The notes under the pieces: model-generated | Seen by the model: the letters and a program-made list of their open reading frames with translations, nothing else | Told to the model about the DNA's origin: nothing | Databases searched by the model: none | Made by a program: the position numbers and the translations under genes | Shown here: in pieces, positions 36,861-47,932 of the stretch | How the letters are laid out: the number at the start of each line of letters is the position of its first letter | Numbering within the stretch: position 1 is the stretch's first letter | DNA from: Thuidium tamariscinum | Taxonomy: Eukaryota; Streptophyta; Bryopsida; Hypnales; Thuidiaceae | DNA length: 64,000 bases | Direction of reading: 5' to 3' | Assembly: GCA_947034885.2 (NCBI GenBank) | Contig: OX344751.2 | Span: 18,290,001-18,354,000, forward strand

Positions 36861-37680
36861 ACGCTTTTTTACCCACCCTTGGTAAAAAAAGGAAACACAA
36901 CCAAGTTCTTTTAATTTTTTATGGTTTCTAATCTATGGGTGTTGTAATGGTTGTTCATTGTGCCTTCAAAGCAATGGATCTTTCTAACTCCTAAGTACAC
37001 TCAAAGCATGCGAAAATCTAATCAAACATACTTCAAAATGCAAGATATCACGTGATTAACCTCTACAATCGAGCTGTTGTAGTTATTTTGATAAAGTTAG
37101 GTCAGACTAAATCTAATTACCTTGTCATGTAGAGGATTAATTCTTCTTTCCAAAACTATAAAATTCAACCTTATCGAACATTCCTATCAAAAATTATGAG
37201 TGGATGAAGTTGGACCGCTAATTGATTCATCCAAACTTCATCCCCTAATTATTCCTAATCTACAATTCTAAATTTAGTGTTTATTTTGGTTTTGAGTTCT
37301 AATTATTAGCTTTATTCTAGTTTACTCAACTTGTTCTAAAGTTTCAAGACTTATCTAGTTTTCGTTTAAAACTTCATCCACTTTTATCTTCCTTGTTTTA
37401 AATCTGATTTCTACGTGTGATGTGTTTTTGGAAACCTCTAAGCAAATTCTACACGGTTTCTAGTTTAAAAATAAAAATAAAAATCTCCTTGGTACTTTGA
37501 AGTGTATTTTTAAGTCGGTTACTTAGTTTAAATGATAAATTTTGAACATTCGAAAGAAATAGGAAAAGTTAAGTTCATACCTCAGGATTCACATCGTTGG
37601 AAAGGTTGTTGTATACTTCTTCGAATTCCCCATCATTCGCCATCTTCCTCACACCGTTGATATTTTTACCCACGGCTGGA
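36860..37680 (-). repeat. Module copy 1 of the exon-bearing repeat family
   Basis: It starts GTGAACGCTTTTTTACCCAC, then has a CACCCTTGG-TAA block and GCCTTCAAAGCAATGGATCT...CTAAGTACACTCAAAGC. The same order recurs, diverged, at 39309-39450, 40197-40350 and 41503-41660. Its right end carries the minus-strand exon-like ORF at 37581-37643. The middle (37130-37480) matches the 15.4-16.8 kb repeats in opposite orientation. Confidence 0.5.
37581..37643 (-). CDS. Short exon-like ORF ending at a splice donor (module 1)
   Basis: The minus strand reads ATG and 21 codons (MANDGEFEEVYNNLSNDVNP and E) to GAG followed by GTATGA, a good donor site. The acidic, open, ATG-led segment ending in GAG/GT is the same design as the two 32-codon exons at 40527-40622 and 41832-41927, though the peptide differs. 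It is probably a first coding exon of a gene carried by the repeat family. No downstream exon was identified, and it may no longer be expressed. Confidence 0.35.
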
Positions 37681-38040
37681 AAGTGACTTTTTAATACAAA
37701 TTTGAAGTTTAAACTTCTAACTACTTATTTTTCTTTCTATTCTATTTCTTTCTCTTCAACACTATTCCCCCTTCATTATTGTATTCAAATGATTGACTTA
37801 AAAATAATAATTGACCCTTGAAGATCTAAAGTCAATTATTGTTCTATCTTCTTTTTCTAATGATCTAAACTCCTTCTCTAAGATTTCCTACCTAATCTTA
37901 TCAATTTTTAATGACACCTTAACTTCCTAATGAACTCTTCATCTCCTTCACTTGTTCTTTGAAGTTGTTTGAACTCCTTTTATTTGACTTGAGGGGTTCT
38001 AATTTGACTCCTATTTCTTTCTATATTGAAACTTTGTAGG

Positions 38041-38116
38041 CACTTCATTCCCATCCTTGGAATTAAGCAATCACAATCAAGCTCTTTTTGTAAAACTACT
38101 TCTACGGGTGTTTAAA
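38041..38116 (+). repeat. Direct repeat left of the virus-like fossil
   Basis: CACTTCATTCCCATCCTTGG through CTACTTCTACGGGTGTTTAA is repeated with about nine-tenths identity at 39309-39384. The two copies bracket the GC-richer virus-like segment. Confidence 0.75.
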
Positions 38117-38231
38117 GGACCTTAGGTGGCATCTGTTCCTGGTATGCCAACTGTATAGGCTGATAAAAGTAATGTGCAATATAGGTATAGAAAAAATGAA
38201 CACAAGAATCAGCTAGACTAGTAAGATTAGC

Positions 38232-39230
38232 TACTGGCCCTCTAATGGCACTATCACGCGGTCGGCGCAGATCAAGGTAGTCACGATCTTCGATGCACTA
38301 GGCCGGACTTCGTAGAAGTAAGGGGCCTGTACCTGCTCGATGGTAGAAATAGCCTCTGCATATTGCGGCCAAGTCTCGGCGTTGGTGAAGAATGTAGCGT
38401 CTTTAAGTTGATTTGGCCGGCTCCTCCTCCCCCGACTAGGGTACTCAAGATGCAACGAATGGTAGCGGGGTTGATGTACCTGGCCGTCTTCGAATAGGTA
38501 GTAATTCGAGGCGCGGTAATCGTCTGCGTCTTAACAACCCTCGCAAGCAGATGCGTACTCTGCAATGTACTGGAACTAGTGGACCGTGCTTAACGTAGTT
38601 GGGACCAATCGTGACGAGATCCCGTGGCAGCCGTCCAGCGTTAGTGGCCCAGTGTTGAGGTGCCCACACTGAAAATCATCTGGTTGTAAGTATGGATTTT
38701 CAACGAACCGGTCGAGATTTAAAGGTGGATCACCAAACTGGTATTGGGTACCCGAATCGTCACTGAGAGGCGTCGGCGCCTCGTACCGAATGCCTATGAA
38801 GGATAGCTTTAGTAGAGGCTCAAAGGTCTCGAAAGTCTCGAAGGATGGGTACCCTGCCTCAAAGCACGCCTTCGTGTATGCGCTCTCGAAGCTCCACATG
38901 GCGATTGTTACCTTCCAGTAAAAGATCAAACACTTAGCGATCTCGGCGATGTCTACTCCAAATCCTCCTCCTTGGATGGAGTGTACAATGGAAGGGGTGT
39001 GCCGATTTGGAGAGACTAAATACTGTCGTGCTAATCCGTTCCAATATTCGAAGGATACTCTCAACTCTACTGGTTCTCGTAGCAAATCACTGATTGATAA
39101 CACCTTGAAACTAAAAGGGTCGACCTACGAACTGACGGATGGCTTTCTTGGCGGCTCCCGGGGTAGATTCAGGAAGTCAAGTTGGAAAGCTTCCAAACAT
39201 AAGCGATTCTCCTCTGCCTTCAATTAATTT
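38232..39230 (-). pseudogene. Virus coat-protein-like fossil (possibly partitivirus-type), broken
   Basis: About 1 kb reads as protein on the minus strand and is much richer in G+C than its flanks. Natural-looking segments include FEYWNGLARQYLVSP, IAEIAKCLIFYWKVTIAMW, KACFEAGYPSFETFE, KDATFFTNAETWPQYAEA and VQAPYFYEVRPSASKIV. The aromatic-rich style and roughly 330-residue size recall capsid proteins of plant double-stranded RNA viruses, which are known to be captured in plant genomes. The assignment is from general impression, not a motif match. The copy is broken, with about four interruptions. It lies between 75-bp direct repeats. Its composition has not yet drifted to that of its surroundings, so it may be fairly young. 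An unrelated host gene fragment is the main alternative. Confidence 0.35.
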
Positions 39231-39308
39231 TTTTTATACGTGAGTATGGTTTATCTAAGAATGGCCTATACTGAGTGCCACTCCCAGTAGACGCATCATC
39301 ATATGGGC

Positions 39309-39384
39309 GCTTCATTCCCACCTTTGGAATTAAGCGATCACAACCAAGCTCTTTTTGTAAAACTACTCCTACGGGTGTCTAAGC
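39309..39384 (+). repeat. Direct repeat right of the virus-like fossil
   Basis: This is the second copy of the repeat at 38041-38116. Here the similarity to module copy 1 continues rightward (GTGCCTTCTAAACAATGGAT...CTAAGTGTCTCAACGC). It therefore belongs to the module family, and the fossil sits inside a module. Confidence 0.75.
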
Positions 39385-39495
39385 GTCAAATCTACTGTGC
39401 CTTCTAAACAATGGATCTTTTGCTACTCTAAGTGTCTCAACGCATGGGTTGATTCTACCTAACACATCCCTCCCACTTGCTCCAAGTGGGGGCCT

Positions 39496-39676
39496 GTTTC
39501 GTTCTCTTGTCCTATTTCTAATTGTTTTTCTACTTTACTCGTTTCGTTCTCTTGTCCTATTTCTAATTGTTTTCCTACTTTACTCATTTTGTTCTTTTGT
39601 CCTACTTCTAATTTCTTTCCTACTTTACTCGTTTTGTTCTCTTGTCCCACTTCTAATTGCTTCTACTTTAATCTAG
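39496..39676 (+). repeat. Minisatellite of four 45-bp units
   Basis: Copies start at about 39496, 39541, 39586 and 39631, each GTTTYGTTCTCTTGTCCYAY then TTCTAATTG and CTACTTTACTC. The period is exactly 45 bp, a multiple of three, which keeps frames open on both strands. The resulting ORFs are repeat artefacts. Confidence 0.85.
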
Positions 39677-39714
39677 GTGGTTGTTCCTCCTGCTTCACTT
39701 CTATGTATTCTCTT

Positions 39715-39950
39715 TGTTTAAATCTACTCTACGTATGGCATTTTCTACCCCATCTCTACGTCTTTGTATTGGTTTTAGCCTACTCTGCGTATGCATATCC
39801 TTTTATCCTACTCTATGTATTTGTCTTTGTTTTAATCTATTCTATGTATTTGTCTTTGTTTTAGTCTTCTCTACATATTTATCTTGGTTTTAATCTACTT
39901 TACGTGTTTGTCTTTATTTTCATCTACTCTACGTATTTGTCTAACCTACC
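39715..39950 (+). repeat. Degenerate tandem repeat, ~32-35 bp unit
   Basis: TTTAATCTACTCTACGTATT and TGTCTTTG alternate about seven times with substitutions and small length changes. It directly follows the 45-bp minisatellite and shares its CT-rich style. Confidence 0.7.
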
Positions 39951-40194
39951 TCTAAATATTGGATTTTCTTAGTCTACTTCTACAGGTACGCATTTGTTCC
40001 TTCTATTTTACTTCTCCAAATTTTATCCTGTGTTTTTGTATTCTTTCTTCTATTCCTATTCTAGTTCTAGTTGTCTTCTTATTTGCGTTTGCTAATTGCC
40101 GGACCTTAACTTCATTGGGGTTGCAAATCCTTTCCTACTAATTAATCCTTAATTGCATTAACAAATTAAATCAAAAGAGAGGTTAGAAGCCCAC

Positions 40195-41499
40195 TGTGAG
40201 CGCTTCTAACTCCACCCTTGAGTTAAAAGTTTATCACACGGGTCCTGTGTCTAATTGAGTTTTCTCTCTAATTAGGTGTTCAAAGAGAGTCTTCCAAACA
40301 ATAAACTCTTTTAGTCACGTCTTCTAAGTGTCAATTTTACTACTCGGTTCGTTGTTAATTCAAGCCTTCGTGGTAGATGTTCCTAATTCTATTTTGGGTT
40401 TAACTAATCTTTTCTATTCTAATCGACTTGTTAATTGAAATCGTACCTAATCTTAGTTCCAAGCATTTGATAAAAAAAACTTAGTAATAAAATAATGAGA
40501 ATAAAAATCAAATGAGATCGATTTACCTCCTCTGCGTAAATCTTCATGGTCTTGTCATCAAACATCATCATGTGAAGGTATTCTCCCACGACTTCGCCAT
40601 CAAAATCATCCCGGCTCCCCATCTAATTCATGATAATTCTCACGTTGTTGGTAATATATTTTATTCTGGCTAAATAAATAAAGCTAATTTAATTCTAAAT
40701 TAATTGCACATTTTCTTTTTATTCCTAATTTTTCGGTAATGGAAAGTACCACAAATTAATCTAGCCTATCTAATGGGTTAGTGAACCAATTCAATGGAAA
40801 TTTAATGGTTAGTTTATTGTTAGTTTTGTTCTTTTTTATTAATATTTGAATTTCAAGATGAAATTAATTATTTTGGCTAAAAAATTATCATCAAATCTTT
40901 TCAAATCTAATTAATTTTAAATTCTTGTTAATTCTTAAAAATTTGTTTTCAATTTGTTTTTTTCCTTTTGTCCTATTAAAATATTTTAATCAAAAAAACC
41001 ATCATCAATTCTTTTCAAATCTAATTAATTTTTGAATTTGCGTTAATTTTAAAGAAATTGGTTGTCAATTTGTTTGTTTCTTTTTGGCTTATTAGGCCTA
41101 ATAAAACAAAACCAACAAAATCCAAACTTTGTAAGAATCTAATTAATAACTAACCACCAAAGAATGTAGAACATTCTTAAAGAACAAGAATAAAACTCAA
41201 TAGTAGGATTCCTTTTAAATAGTTATTTAATACCAAAGGTTAATTCCTATGGAATAAAGAACCTTATTCAATAGTAATATTCCTTGGATATCAATTTTAT
41301 AATGTTAATACCTTACGTTTTGCAATCCTCGAGCCTTAATCCTCCCACAAGTCTAGTTTTCTTCTTTAATTGGTTTTGTTGCAATGTTTCATGAGAGAGA
41401 TGACGGCTATGGAATTTGAGTTTTGATGTTTTGATGAGAGATGTTGAAACTTTAAGATTTAAATTTTTAAATAAAATCAAAGAAAGGTGGATGTGGCAT
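40195..41499 (-). repeat. Module copy 2 (~1.3-kb tandem duplication, first unit)
   Basis: GCGCTTCTAACTCCACCCTT at 40199 recurs at 41503, about 1304 bp later, and the similarity holds across nearly the whole unit. Shared parts include CACACGGGTCCTGTGTCTAA, the exon-like ORF near 40.6/41.9 kb, ATTCTCACGTTGTTGG, the TTTTCGGTAAT segment and ACCAAAGAATGTAGAACATT. The minus strand is inferred as sense from the exon-like ORF. Confidence 0.8.
40527..40622 (-). CDS. 32-codon exon-like ORF ending at a splice donor (module 2)
   Basis: The minus strand reads ATG GGG AGC CGG and on for 32 codons (MGSRDDFDGEVVGEYLHMMM, then FDD-TM-IYAEE) to GAG followed by GTAAAT. The duplicate at 41832-41927 keeps the same start, length and donor. 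The changes between them include both silent and replacement changes and no frameshift. That is the pattern expected of a real coding exon, though two copies are too few to prove selection. The peptide is acidic with a Met-rich patch, and no family was recognised. Downstream exons were not found. Confidence 0.45.
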
Positions 41500-42840
41500 G
41501 TGACCGCTTCTAACTCCACCCTTGAGCTAAAGTTTTTCACACGGGTCCTGTGTCTAATTGAGTTTTCTCTCTAATTGGGTGTTTAAAAAGAGCCTTTCAA
41601 GCAATGAACTCTTTTAGTCACATCTTTTGAGTGTCAATTTCTCTATCCGATTCATTGTTAATTCAGGTCCTCGTGATAGATATTCCTAATTCTATTTTGG
41701 AGACTAACTAATCTTTCCTATTCTAATCTACTTGTCAATTGAAATCGTATCTAATCCTCATTCCAAGCATTCGGTAAAAAGAAACTTAGTAATAAAACAA
41801 TGAGAATGAAAATCAAATGGGATCGGTTTACCTCCTCTGCGTAAATCTCCATAGTCCCATTGTCAAACATCATCATGTGTAGATATTCTCCCATGACCTC
41901 GCCATCAAAATCATCCCGGCTCCCCATCTAATTCATAGTAATTCTCACGTTGTTGGTCAATTAAATCTATCCTAGTTGAAAGGAAATTAAAGGTTATATA
42001 GAGCTAATTTAATTATGTACTTCTTGTTATTCCTAAATTTTCGGTAATTAGAAAATACTGCAATTTAACTTAGTCTACCTATTTGGTCAAATCCTTAGCA
42101 ATTACTCTATTCTAAAGAAATCAAATGAAATTTAATGGTTAGTTAGTTGTTGTTTTTAGGTTTTCTTTTGGTTCTAAATTAATATTCTAAATTCAAGTTA
42201 ATTCAAGTTGAATTTAATTATTTTGAATCGAAAATTATCATCAAATCTTTTCAAATCTAATTAATTTTTGAATTTGTGTTAATCCCCTAAAGAAATTAGT
42301 TGTCAATTTGTCCTTTCCCTTTTGTCTTATTAAAATATTTTAAATCAAAAACTATCACCAAATCTTTTCAAATCTAATTAATTTTGAATTTGCGTTAATT
42401 TGTAAAGAAATTGGTTTATTAGGCCTAATAAAACAAAACCAACAAAATCTAAACCTTTTAAGAATCTAATTAATGACTAACTACCAAAGAATGTAGAACA
42501 TTCCTAAAGAACAAGAATAATCTCAATAGTAATATTCTATGAAAATTGTTTGTTTATTCTCAAGGGTCAACCCCAAGAATAAGCATCAATCTTCAATAGT
42601 GTTATTCCTTAAAAATTGGTTTTTTAATGGAATTGTCTTCCTATGTTGGAATTCCCTCACTTTAATCTTCCCTAAACCACTCCCTTCTTCCTCATTCTTG
42701 TTTTTGAAGAGTTTTGCAACAACTTAGAGAGGGATATGGCTATGGCGTTAGAGTTTGAGTGTATTTTGATGAAGAGTCTTTGAGATTTCACAAAGTAGAT
42801 TTTTTGAGAAAATAAAATAAAAATGAAAGGTTGTGACTCC
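41500..42840 (-). repeat. Module copy 3 (~1.3-kb tandem duplication, second unit)
   Basis: This is the second unit of the tandem duplication described at 40195. It diverges from the first by scattered substitutions and small indels, so the duplication is not recent. It ends near 42840, where a GC-rich segment begins. Confidence 0.75.
41832..41927 (-). CDS. 32-codon exon-like ORF ending at a splice donor (module 3)
   Basis: This is the paralogue of 40527-40622. It has the same ATG context (GAATTAG before ATG), the same 32-codon length and GAG followed by GTAAAC at the end. Residues differ at about four positions, for example V to M and K to E. No continuation exon was identified, and as above its expression is unknown. 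Confidence 0.45.
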
Positions 42841-42894
42841 AATTGCCAACTTGGAGATTTTCTTAACAAATCAAGTTTTTGAGATTTTGAGTTG

Positions 42895-43110
42895 TGAACT
42901 CACCGCTTGGACTTCCGACCCCCTGGCTCCCCGATGCCCCAGTTTCCCAGCGCCCCGACACCCCAGAACCCTAGCTCCCCGAACCCCCCAGTAAGGCTCC
43001 CGGTTATTAGAGCGCCCCTCGATGGGCTGGCTGTTATCAGAGCGACCCTTAGTGGGCTGGATGGTCAAAGACTAGCTGGTTGGCTGGCTGGCTCACTTTT
43101 AACTTTCTAT
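42895..43110. other. GC-rich spacer with CCCC-rich and GGCTGGCTGG words
   Basis: This short GC-rich island has CCCCGATGCCCCAG-type and CCCCGACACCCCAG-type echoes, a near-duplicate GTTATTAGAGCGCCCC / GTTATCAGAGCGACCC, and a GGCTGGCTGGCTGGCTG-type run (about 43066-43092). It marks the right border of the tandem modules. The open frames on both strands lack protein character. Confidence 0.45.
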
Positions 43111-43119
43111 TTTTTATTT

Positions 43120-45245
43120 TTGAACTGGATTTGAAAACACTTTGTAATCTAACTTATGGTTATCTTGGACTAACTCTTATCTAAGCATGCAAAAGAAATT
43201 ATATGAAATGACGGATGGTATAATTGATTGACTTAAAGGTTTTGGCCTAATCTTACTGAATTCCTCTGGTCCTTTAAACAGTAGTCTTAATGACTTGGAT
43301 TTCCAAGTGTTTAAGTGGTTCGTTTATGAGAGGTTCAAAGTTTCGCCGTTTAGTTCAGTTGTTCCCGTAGCAAGGAAGTTTTCAATGGTATTTTGGGAGT
43401 TTTATTCGCAAAAGGAGGTACACATGACAGTGTTTAACCGGACTTTCACTTTAAATTCTCAAAATTTCTTAGTATTTCAATATTTTGCTGCCAAAGGAGG
43501 TGCACATGACAATGCTTAAACCGAACTTTGAGGCTCAATGATCAAAATTTCCTCAAGTAATGACTAACAAAAGGTTGAGGTTGAACCTCTAGTGCCAAGT
43601 GGGAAATGAGAATTGGTTTGAAGGGGCCCTAAGCCTTCAAAATTCTATAACATAAACAAAAACTTGACCAAAAATTCTTTGGTCCAAGTGGTGCTCCGAC
43701 CAAGTCAGTAGCATGTGAGAAGAACAACGTGTCGGTGCAAGAGAAAATAAGGGTACTGGCAACCTCAAGGGGGGCCTTTATATACCCATGGCCGGGCCCC
43801 TCTCGGTAATTGCCAGTGAAAACACTTTGTTACTTCTTATCCTAAACTACCCTAATGTAATTCCAAAATAATACTTGTTTAATGGTGAAAATTTCTAAAA
43901 ACATTCACATTTGGCTAATGAAATCTTGGCCAAATCAAATCCAAGATCTTGACCCAAGATATTTTGGAATTAATCCTAATTTACGTAGATATTTTGCAAA
44001 TTAACCAAAAGTCATTTTGAAAATTGTCTTTCTTTAGCCCAAAGATGGCTTTTTACGAAAGAAAGAGATCTTGACCAAATCCAATCTTTGATTTTCCAAG
44101 AGATATTTCCAAAATCACTCTTAATTAACCGCAATTAACGATTAAAAAGTCAAACTAAGAGCTGACCCTCTCTATCTTTTAGGGAACAACTTGAAACGGA
44201 AAACCATCTATGCCATTGTCTTCAGAAGACCCCAATTAGCTTAAAGGACCCCTTACCCCTCACTCCTAAGCCATTTGCGCGCCCAAATTGGAATTACGGT
44301 AACTCCAATTAAAAGTCAAAAATCTAACTTTTAGGATTAGCGCATTTTATTGAATTTGTTAGGCCAGGGTTGTTAGGAATGTGTGTGAGAGTAAGGAATG
44401 ACTCCTTATTTGCGACAATCGGACATCATTCCTGATACGCCGGTCAACCCGCCGCCAAACTATAAATTCCATTGAAATTCGATGTCGATGCCGGTTCTGG
44501 TGGTTGGGAATGTCAGAATGTCTTCAAACTTGACTGGACGCTTATTAAGCACACAAAAACATATCCTAATTTTTAGTGAGATTTTACTGCATCATACGTA
44601 ATTTTTAGGAATTTACGAACATTTCTATGAGCGGTTGATTTCCCATGGAGTCAACGTGGAATTTCAAAAAAATCCGAAATAATTTGGATAACATCTAGGG
44701 TACTCCTAGATTTTTAGTGTAAGTTTCACGCAACCTTGCACTAGTCTATTTTTAGTAATTTGGAATTACTTTGCCCAATTGGATAATTTAATTCCCGATG
44801 CCTGGGAATCTTGAACAATTGTTTAGTTCTTGTTTGCTCTTGGCATGTTCCTATCCTCAGAACACCTTTCTATAGTCTTAAATCTCCAATCCTCCATCTT
44901 TCATCTTGTGAAATTTCAATTCTTCAAGCCATTTGTAACTGTTTTACTTTTAAATTCAATTTATCCCAAAATCGAATTTAGGCCTTGGTAAATCTTTTAG
45001 GCTCGTAGTAGACTCTTTTGGCTTAGTCAGTATGTCATGTGCATCCTTGAAAGGTTGATTTTGCACAGACAAACACTAGGACTGACTAACTCTCATTTCC
45101 TCATTTTTCTCGAAACTACTAACTCTCTACACAAACTTACTTCTAAGATTTAGAATGATACAAATTCCTAGAATTAGGAATTTTCCACCTTTTAAGTTGG
45201 TTTTCCACCATTTTGGTATAGACTGACACCAAAACTCCCTTAACA
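43120..45245 (-). other. Possible LTR or promoter region, minus strand, no gene seen
   Basis: No coding frame was found. On the minus strand a canonical TATA box lies in a GC-rich setting at 43775-43784, with upstream CCGAGAGGGGCCCGGCCATG. A plausible 5' leader follows toward lower coordinates and the exon-bearing modules, which are in the same orientation. Imperfect repeats GGAGGTACACATGACAGTGT / GGAGGTGCACATGACAATGC lie at about 43413 and 43497. The region may be the LTR of an element that includes the modules, but no second LTR was found. Confidence 0.35.
43775..43784 (-). promoter_or_regulatory. TATA box, minus strand
   Basis: TATATAAAGG on the minus strand is embedded in a GC-rich core (GGGTATATAAAGGCCCCCC). 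This is a strong plant-type TATA context that would start transcription near 43745-43750, toward the exon-like ORFs at 41.9 and 40.6 kb. Confidence 0.5.
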
Positions 45246-46538
45246 CACTATAAAAAAACAGCGAATTTTGGGACGTAAAAAAAACGCGATTTCGTGTCAA
45301 ACGCGATTTCGTGTCAAACACGATGTCTCCTAAAATCCGTCAAAATGGACAAGCAAAAAACATGGTGGAAAAAATGGAAAACACATTCTTTTTTTTTAGA
45401 CATCCTTCAAGACAGGATAATTTGAGGGACCCAAATAGTGCCATTTGGTAGTGCGAAAAGGTCTACATCAGCAACTTTTTGGCGGGCAGTGCCACCTATG
45501 ATTTTTTTTCATCCATTGTTTCATCTATGTTTTTTGTGACATGGACCCCCGAATTATGCTGACATGGGCTTCTAAATTATGTTGACATGGACCCCAAAAT
45601 ATGCTGACGTGAATCCAAAATTATGCTGATGTAGACTCCAAATTATGCTGATGTGGCATGCTTTGTCAACACACTTTTGGGTCACTTGAAAATTGTAATG
45701 GTGTTTTTTAAGACGTCAAATTAAACGTCAGTTAGTACACTATATCTACAATTCCAAGTTAGAAAATAAATAATATTAAAATAAAAAATAAAACAAAACA
45801 AATAAATAAAATTATTAAATTAAAAAAATTAAAAAACTTACCACTTACCTTTTTGAGAATTTTTGATGGTGAAATGAAAAGATTACTTCATTTAAAGTTA
45901 ATGAAAATGAAGGAGAAAAAGCTTATACTTATATCCTTTCTCAGCCTTAGGTGAGACAAAAGATATGGGATTTGAGAAATGGCAACTTGACAATTGAATA
46001 TGTTGATGTCATTTGAGACATGTCATGTCATTTCAAACATGTCACGTCATTTCAAACATCAAGGTGTTTTCTTAAACATCTCAACGTTATTTTTGCATAT
46101 CCCATATCGATTGTCTCTCTTCCCACCACTGGACTAGTATAAAGGCCACTTGTTTTCATCCATATTATGCATCCAAATCATCCATCCATTCCCTTTTTTT
46201 TTGCAAAACATGTCACGTGGCTTCCCTTTCTCTAAATTTTTCACTTGTGGTCAATTTTTTACTACAAACCATAAATTTTTTAATAAATTTAAAAAAATTA
46301 GAATGAACTCTTTGTTGACGTGGCCATCTATGTTTTTTTGGATGTTTGAAAAAATCTTACCATGTTCTATGTGACGTCCAAAAAAACATCCTTGTCTCAG
46401 TGGACATATCCACGTTGCACCAAAAACATGCAATGTTTCCAGTGACATCTAATAAAATCCTGCGAGCTCCATCGCGTTTTTTAAAAACATGACATGTTTT
46501 TGTTTTGACGACACAAAAAACACGAGTTTCTTATAGTG
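45246..46538. mobile_element. Non-autonomous CACTA element with ACA target-site duplication
   Basis: The left end reads CACTATAAAAAAACAGCG and the right end, inverted, reads CACTATAAGAAACTCGTG. ACA stands directly outside both ends (45243-45245 and 46539-46541). Subterminal words AAACGCGATTTCGTGTC (twice) and AAACACGATGTC on the left, and ATCGCGTTTTTTAAAAACAT plus GACGACACAAAAAACACG on the right, are the kind of repeated sites CACTA transposases bind. The 1293-bp interior has no transposase. About five copies of an ATGCTGACRTGGACYCCAAA-like unit lie at 45552-45660, and GACATGTCACGTCATTT echoes near 46020-46060. Confidence 0.9.
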
Positions 46539-46844
46539 ACACTCTTTTTATGTCTTTTTCTTGTATATTTTAACTAGATTTCGCCATTTAATCGCAAAAA
46601 ATGGACCCAGAGTCCTAAGTGCCATCTCGAGGGCTCACACTATCCAATTTGGTTGATTAGATTCAAAAGGTACTGAATTAATGATGGGATCAAATTGGAT
46701 TGATTTCCCATTTGGTTTTATAATAATAGGAGTTGGATCATCTTCCAACTCGGTAGGCTGCTTACCATTCCAATTTAGTTGATTATTTAACTGGGATGGT
46801 TGTAAGGCCAATTCCAAATTAGTTTTCAATTCTATTTGATTTTG

Positions 46845-47879
46845 TTATTCTAACAATTGTTGGGCTTCTTTCCTAATAATTTCCTTATCACGCAATACTT
46901 CCAATTTGTCTGAAGGATTTTCCTTAATTATTCGTCTTCTAGTAGACACTTTTCTCACAACCTTTTCTTCTTTTTGTGGAGGAGACTGAATTTTTTCTTC
47001 AATTTGGACTAAATAGGAAGTGCGCTCTTTATTATTTTTAGATCCATCTTCCTCATCCAATATCACTATTTTGGCACTATTGTCGCATTTCTTATTATTA
47101 TAACCATCATTTGACTCATTTCTACAAGGGCCATTGCATTCATTGGCCGTATGGCCAGCCTGATGGCAATTCCCACATTGGGGTACATAGTCTACACTAG
47201 CTTTAGCATTAGGACAATTAGACTTATAATGGCCTGGTTGGCGGCAATGAAAACAAATGACTAATTTATTTTGATTCCAATTTGGGACTTGACCACCATA
47301 GGTAGGTGGACCTTGATCAACATTGCCAAATGGCATTTGTGACCATCCTTGGTTATTGCTAGTCGGCATTTGGGCTACCCCCCTATTTGGATTATTATTA
47401 TAGCCACCATTATTAAAATTATTAGGGTTAAAATTTGGGTTTACCATATTCGAATTAGGATAAAAATTTTGCCCTTGATTATAATTTGAATTAAAATTAC
47501 GCCTCCTAGGCCTATTGTTATTATAACCCCAATTTTGGTTATTACCCATATTATTATCATTCATTTCTACTTGGTAAACTTGACCATTTCTATTTTGATT
47601 GGCTTGTTGTACCAAACTAGCTTGCATATTCCTACGTGACGCAATTTCATGTTTTAATCCACAAAACCTACATTTAGGAGGCAAATTAGGTGGAGAAGGG
47701 CAATCTGGCAATAAATGCCCATGCCCACGACAATTTGTACACCAAATATGAGCACGGTCATTATTAGGTTGCCCTTTCTTTTCTACTATATTAGCTAAAT
47801 TCACTTGCAAATTTCCCAATTGTTTGATAATTTCCACTAACTGGGCTTCCATTGCTGAATTGGTCTCTCGTCCTTCCAA
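46845..47879 (-). pseudogene. Nucleocapsid part of the retroelement fossil (three zinc knuckles)
   Basis: This 344-codon frame contains three CCHC knuckles with C-x2-C-x4-H-x4-C spacing: CTNCRGHGHLLPDC near residue 47, CFHCRQPGHYKSNC near 209 and CGNCHQAGHTANEC near 236. A Cys-containing CRFCGLKHE segment follows the first. The region between is rich in Asn, Gly and Gln, as in disordered RNA-binding nucleocapsids. The C-terminal part is Lys/Glu-rich. In the family such a domain packages element RNA. It is part of the fossil at 46600-52760. Confidence 0.7.
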
Positions 47880-47932
47880 CTATACTTGGGTAGGCGGTAC
47901 TATAATTTGATTTATTCTATTAGGTTCTACCA

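Noticed and set aside
39449-39893. Hydrophobic ORFs suggesting a membrane protein
   Set aside because: They come from the 45-bp (multiple of three) and ~33-bp CT-rich tandem repeats, and the opposite strand is equally open.
44358-44375. CAGGGTTGTTAGGA as another hAT end
   Set aside because: It matches the hAT terminus for ten bases, but no inverted partner or 8-bp duplication was found nearby.
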